This document shows, piece by piece, positions 60,385-64,000 of a stretch of 64,000 bases of DNA. The translations under genes were made by a program, and so were the position numbers. The notes beneath the pieces are model-generated. The model was not told the DNA's origin and did no database searches. It was given only the letters and a program-made list of their open reading frames with translations. Every line of letters begins with the position of its first letter. Within the stretch, counting starts at the first letter, position 1. The stretch is from Segetibacter sp. Its GTDB lineage: Bacteria > Bacteroidota > Bacteroidia > Chitinophagales > Chitinophagaceae. The stretch is taken from assembly GCF_025963695.1 (NCBI RefSeq), contig NZ_JAOQAH010000027.1:1-64000 (forward strand), written 5' to 3'.

Positions 60385-61272
60385 ATGCAAAACATTTCGG
60401 TTATCGGGGCAGGCACTATGGGTAACGGAATAGCCCATGTCTTTGCTCAAAACGGCTTTACTGTAAAGTTGGTCGATGTATCGCAGGAGCAACTTGAAAA
60501 AGCCTTGGCGACCATTCGTAAAAATCTTGAAAGGCAACTATCAAAAGGAATACTTACGGAAGACGCTAAACAAAAGGCGCTCGCCAATCTTACCTTATCC
60601 ACTTCTGTTGCCGAAGGAGTGAAAGACGCTGATCTTATTATAGAAGCAGCAACAGAAAACGTTGATCTAAAACTAAATATATTTAAGCAACTAGATGAAC
60701 ACGCTCCAACTCATTGCATACTTGCCAGCAATACATCATCCATTTCCATTACCAAAATAGCAGCAGCAACCAAAAGGCCCGAACAGGTTATAGGTATGCA
60801 CTTTATGAACCCTGTACCGGTAATGAAGTTGGTTGAAATAATAAATGGTTATGCAACAAAACAAGGGGTAACTGATACTATAGTTGAACTCAGCAAAACA
60901 CTGGGGAAGGTGCCAAGCGTTGTAAGCGATTACCCGGGCTTCGTTGCTAACCGAATACTAATGCCAATGATTAACGAGGCTATCTACACTTTATATGAAG
61001 GTGTTGCCGGAGTAACAGAAATAGATACAATCATGAAACTTGGAATGGCACATCCGATGGGTCCATTACAACTTGCCGACTTTATTGGTCTTGATGTTTG
61101 CCTTAGTATTCTGAATGTATTGTACCAGGGATTCGGAAATCAAAAATATGCACCGTGTCCCCTGCTGGTTAATATGGTAACTGCTGGCTTTAAAGGAATA
61201 AAATCAGGCGAAGGCTTTTATAGTTATTCTGCGGAAAGCAAAGAACCCGTAGTAAGTAAGCGCTTCATTTGA
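60385..61272 (+). CDS. 3-hydroxyacyl/3-hydroxybutyryl-CoA dehydrogenase
   Basis: The 295-residue protein has an N-terminal Rossmann domain with GAGTMGNGIA (8-17) and the catalytic His/Glu dyad region MHFMNPVPVMKLVEI. The C-terminal helical domain contains GFVANRILMPMINEA and HPMGPLQLADFIGLD. It oxidises 3-hydroxybutyryl-CoA or longer 3-hydroxyacyl-CoA with NAD(P) in fatty-acid or butanoate metabolism. It is a single-domain form rather than the fused FadB type. No other beta-oxidation gene is adjacent. Confidence 0.93.
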   Translation: MQNISVIGAGTMGNGIAHVFAQNGFTVKLVDVSQEQLEKALATIRKNLERQLSKGILTEDAKQKALANLTLSTSVAEGVKDADLIIEAATENVDLKLNIFKQLDEHAPTHCILASNTSSISITKIAAATKRPEQVIGMHFMNPVPVMKLVEIINGYATKQGVTDTIVELSKTLGKVPSVVSDYPGFVANRILMPMINEAIYTLYEGVAGVTEIDTIMKLGMAHPMGPLQLADFIGLDVCLSILNVLYQGFGNQKYAPCPLLVNMVTAGFKGIKSGEGFYSYSAESKEPVVSKRFI

Positions 61273-61400
61273 AACTTATATTTAATATTAGCTACGTCCA
61301 GCACAATATTCACGTGCGTTTAGCATTATAGAAGAGTGCTGAAGATGATATACTTCAGCAAGGAATTTCAACCCTTAAAAATAGTAACCTCTAACCTACT

Positions 61401-63389
61401 GTGAAAACGCTCGCTGTCTTCATTACATGGCTTTTTATAGCCCTGCAACTACAAGCACAATCGTTGCAAATTGATAGCCTGAATAAAATTTTAAAACGAC
61501 CGGTTGTATTACACGATACCTCCCGCGCAAAATTATACATAGACATAGCCAACCGGTGGTCAAAACTAAACCCCGACTCTGCATTGTTTTTTGCTAACGT
61601 CGCTTACAACCTTTCCGCTAAACATAATTTTAAACATGGACTTGCAGAAAGCAGAAGTACCAAGGGTTGGGTAAATATAAACATGGGCAAATTTTCTGAG
61701 GGCTATCAGAATTACCGGGATGCGTTGCAACACTTCGTGGAGTTGAGGGATGAAAAAGGCCAGGCATCAGTCTACAATGGCCTGGGGGTTACTTATGGAA
61801 TGCAGGAAAACTATACTCAAGCCCTACAATACTTTCTCAAAGCACTCAAAATTTTCGAAAGACATAGCATGAAAAGCGGTATGGCGAGTTGCTATATAAA
61901 GATTGGAACCCTATACCAACGGATACACGAATATGACAAATCGCTTCAGAACTACAGCAACGCAATTGCCCTTGCTGAAAGCATGGATGACAAAGCTTCA
62001 CAAGCGCACAGTTACAATAATATTGGCGTTATTTATGGCATTACCCGACAATTCGAAAAAAGTATAGACGCTACTTTAAAGGCGAAACATCTTGCAGAAG
62101 AAAGTGGCGCTTTTCCTGCATTAGCCAATTCTTATACCAACCTTGGAATGGCGTATACAGAACTAAAACAGTATAACCTGGCCGACTCCAATCTACACAA
62201 AGGATTGCACCATCTAAAGCAGCTAAAAAATAAAGAGCAAATAGCGCGAACGTATAACGGGCTGGCGACTCTTTACCTGAATCAGCAACAACACTTCAAG
62301 GCAAAACTTTATCTCGATTCAAGTAATGCACTTGCAGATGAGCTCAACAACAAATCCATCTTATATGACAATTATGATGCGCTTATAAGCGTAAGCAAAG
62401 CAGAAGGTAAATTTGAAACAGCAACATTACTTTACGAAAAAATGCTTGCTTTAAAAGACACCCTATTTGATGCTGAAAAAAATAGCCAAATAGAAAAACT
62501 AAAGGCGGGGCACGATTTAGAAAGAAAACAAATCACGATAGACGGGCTTACAAAAGAGAACTTGTTAAAAACGAAACAAAGGAACAATCTTATACTAGCT
62601 GTCGCCCTGGGGGCTCTGTTGTTGCTGCTGCTAATCTTCAGCTTAATAAATATTAAGCGAAAGAACAACCTGCTTTTACAAAGCAAAAAAGAGTTAAAGG
62701 AACTAAACGACCTTAAGGATAAATTCTTCTCTGTTCTTAGCCATGACTTGCGGTCTCCAATCGGCAATATTCTGCTGGTTATTGATTTTCTAAATTCAGA
62801 TATTAATATTTCAAAAGAAGAAAGAACCGACCTACTTAAGAAATTAAAATCAGCAACAACATCTACATTAGAAACAATGGACAACATGCTGGCATGGGGC
62901 AAGTTTCAATCTCAAAATCTTCATAATTCACCAAAAACAATTGTGCTCCATCAGCTGCTGGAGCGGGTAAGCAGATTTTTAAATCAAAGCGCACAAGCCA
63001 AATCAATTACTATTGTTAATAACATTGAGCAAGGTTGCAGCCTAATTGCCGATGAAGATCAACTGGAATTCATTCTTAGAAACTTGATTAGTAACGCACT
63101 CAAATTTTCACACTCGGGGGGTAAAGTTGAAGTTTGGGTAAGAAGACTAGACGCCTCTATCTTTATTTATATTCGTGACTATGGGGTTGGAATGAGTAAG
63201 CAATTGCAAGAAAAAATTTTTACAACTGAAAGAGTAACCATCAACGGAACAGCAGGCGAAATTGGTTCAGGCCTGGGCCTGGCATTGTGCCAGGAGTTTA
63301 TTGGTCAAAACAAGGGGGCACTTACAGTAAAAAGCGAAGAAGGAAAAGGAACCACGTTTGCAATTAAACTACCCTCAAAAGAATTATAG
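61401..63389 (+). CDS. TPR-domain sensor histidine kinase
   Basis: This 662-residue protein starts at GTG. A signal peptide (about 1-20) leads to a periplasmic array of about six to seven tetratricopeptide repeats (about 25-390, e.g. ASVYNGLGVTYGMQENYTQALQYFLKAL). One membrane helix (about 399-417) is followed by a coiled coil. HisKA has phospho-acceptor H448 in SVLSHDLRSPIGN, and HATPase_c has the N-box NLISNALKFSHS and GSGLGLAL. The TPR array is a likely protein-interaction sensor. No response regulator is adjacent, so it is an orphan kinase in this window. Confidence 0.93.
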   Translation: MKTLAVFITWLFIALQLQAQSLQIDSLNKILKRPVVLHDTSRAKLYIDIANRWSKLNPDSALFFANVAYNLSAKHNFKHGLAESRSTKGWVNINMGKFSEGYQNYRDALQHFVELRDEKGQASVYNGLGVTYGMQENYTQALQYFLKALKIFERHSMKSGMASCYIKIGTLYQRIHEYDKSLQNYSNAIALAESMDDKASQAHSYNNIGVIYGITRQFEKSIDATLKAKHLAEESGAFPALANSYTNLGMAYTELKQYNLADSNLHKGLHHLKQLKNKEQIARTYNGLATLYLNQQQHFKAKLYLDSSNALADELNNKSILYDNYDALISVSKAEGKFETATLLYEKMLALKDTLFDAEKNSQIEKLKAGHDLERKQITIDGLTKENLLKTKQRNNLILAVALGALLLLLLIFSLINIKRKNNLLLQSKKELKELNDLKDKFFSVLSHDLRSPIGNILLVIDFLNSDINISKEERTDLLKKLKSATTSTLETMDNMLAWGKFQSQNLHNSPKTIVLHQLLERVSRFLNQSAQAKSITIVNNIEQGCSLIADEDQLEFILRNLISNALKFSHSGGKVEVWVRRLDASIFIYIRDYGVGMSKQLQEKIFTTERVTINGTAGEIGSGLGLALCQEFIGQNKGALTVKSEEGKGTTFAIKLPSKEL

Positions 63390-63501
63390 TAGGGTACAGG
63401 CATTTGTTTTTTAAACAATCAGTGCTGCATCGCAGTACGTACATCAACAAATCATTTTGCATCGTCCATAGCACCGGCTTCAATAGTTTTGCTGGTTTAA
63501 A

Positions 63502-64000
63502 TTACATAGCCTCAACCCCCACTGATTGCAACTCCTTTAGCTTAAATTCAACCTCATTTACCCGGCCTTTTGGCACTCCTATCTGCAATGAACAAAAAAG
63601 TTGACTTTCCTGCTTTATAACCTCGCACCCAAATTGTCGAACAATAATCATTACATCGTTCATTTTGGTATAATCAAATTCTAAAAGATAATTTACCAAT
63701 ACCTGTTTTTGAATGACAGGGGTTAATTGAAGCACAAGAGCGGTAGCAGTTTTATAGGCATTTATCAATCCAGGAACTCCAAGTAAGGTCCCCCCGAAAT
63801 ACCTTACTACCACTACCAGCACATTTACTATTTGCTTGCTGTCTATTTGCCCTAGTATAGGTTTGCCTGCTGTTCCTGAAGGTTCTCCGTCATCACTTAG
63901 TCTAAAGGTATTTCCATCTAAACCTATGCGGTAGGCGAAACAATGATGAACAGCTTTAGGATGTTCTTTTTTTAAGATCTGCAAATTCCTCTTAAAATCC
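63502..64000 (-). CDS. IMPACT/YigZ-family protein (N-terminus beyond the window)
   Basis: The visible part (about 166 codons) covers most of the protein. The UPF0029 N-terminal domain is represented by KKEHPKAVHHCFAYRIG, LSDDGEPSGTAGKPILGQ and VVVVRYFGGTLLGVPGLI. The C-terminal DUF1949-like ferredoxin fold ends at the stop at 63502. The frame remains open to position 64000, and the residues before the first internal start resemble the family helix, so the gene is cut by the window edge. In other organisms IMPACT proteins regulate translation-stress kinases; in bacteria the role is unclear. Confidence 0.9.
   Translation of the reverse strand, partial: DFKRNLQILKKEHPKAVHHCFAYRIGLDGNTFRLSDDGEPSGTAGKPILGQIDSKQIVNVLVVVVRYFGGTLLGVPGLINAYKTATALVLQLTPVIQKQVLVNYLLEFDYTKMNDVMIIVRQFGCEVIKQESQLFCSLQIGVPKGRVNEVEFKLKELQSVGVEAM

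Overview
The window reads as chromosomal DNA of a Bacteroidota bacterium, most likely in or near the Chitinophagaceae. The case rests on several points: Bacteroidota-type LptD, OstA, MCE and Pycsar-effector-like proteins; a queuine tRNA-ribosyltransferase without the zinc cysteines; the gene order miaB / sigma-54 activator / lptE / secG / mltG; Tat-exported sugar oxidoreductases beside cytochrome-like proteins; starts without clear Shine-Dalgarno sequences; and a few TAnnTTTG-like promoter elements. No rRNA, insertion sequence, phage or CRISPR array was found, and no gene is clearly frameshifted. The last gene (IMPACT/YigZ family) runs off the right edge.

Layout. 1-621 is a gene-free, strongly structured stretch. 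671-4257 (minus) holds a YceI-family protein, tgt and a GT-C-like membrane protein. 4960-12531 (plus) is a sugar-catabolic run: Tat-exported Gfo/Idh oxidoreductase, propeller/HEAT/cytochrome c protein, Tat-exported sugar isomerase, SDR dehydrogenase and an ACS-like MFS transporter. 12593-15711 is a small accessory patch: a degenerate HD domain fused to a Pycsar-effector-type membrane domain, a secreted CotH-kinase-like protein and an unknown secreted protein. 16165-20518 is a two-gene unit (PSCyt1/PSCyt2/PSD1 protein plus DUF1501 protein). 20519-21487 is a gene-poor stretch with several terminators and tRNA-Arg(UCU). 21559-23000 is ung and plsC-like.

23389-31155 is an envelope block: lptD on the minus strand, and divergent from it two tandem Zn amidases, an MCE protein and an OstA protein. 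31352-44471 is a mixed set: methyltransferase, slipin, GyrI-like protein, M16 protease, GH2 glycosidase, CocE/NonD hydrolase, Tat-exported amidase and a DoxX-like protein. 44748-52025 is a second housekeeping/envelope block: miaB, sigma-54 activator, lptE, an unknown protein, secG, mltG and a BrkB family protein. 52103-64000 carries lipid, ion and signalling genes: App1 phosphatase, diacylglycerol-kinase-like lipid kinase, YdcF, thioesterase, K+ channel, FKBP, SMP-30, Mut7-C, 3-hydroxyacyl-CoA dehydrogenase, TPR histidine kinase and the partial IMPACT gene.

The most unusual signal is not a gene. A family of about 24-bp intergenic repeats recurs in both orientations across the window. All variants seem related to a near-palindromic TGCGACGCA core: type A contains AGTGCGACGCAAC, type B contains GAGTGACACAAC, and type C has the core centre inverted. 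One 288-bp region (23065-23352) is bounded by inverted diverged copies and looks like a miniature mobile element. One copy supplies the C-terminal codons of the Mut7-C gene. The second notable item is the orphan HD/Pycsar-effector fusion, whose HD dyad is replaced by Tyr-Lys and which has no cyclase beside it.
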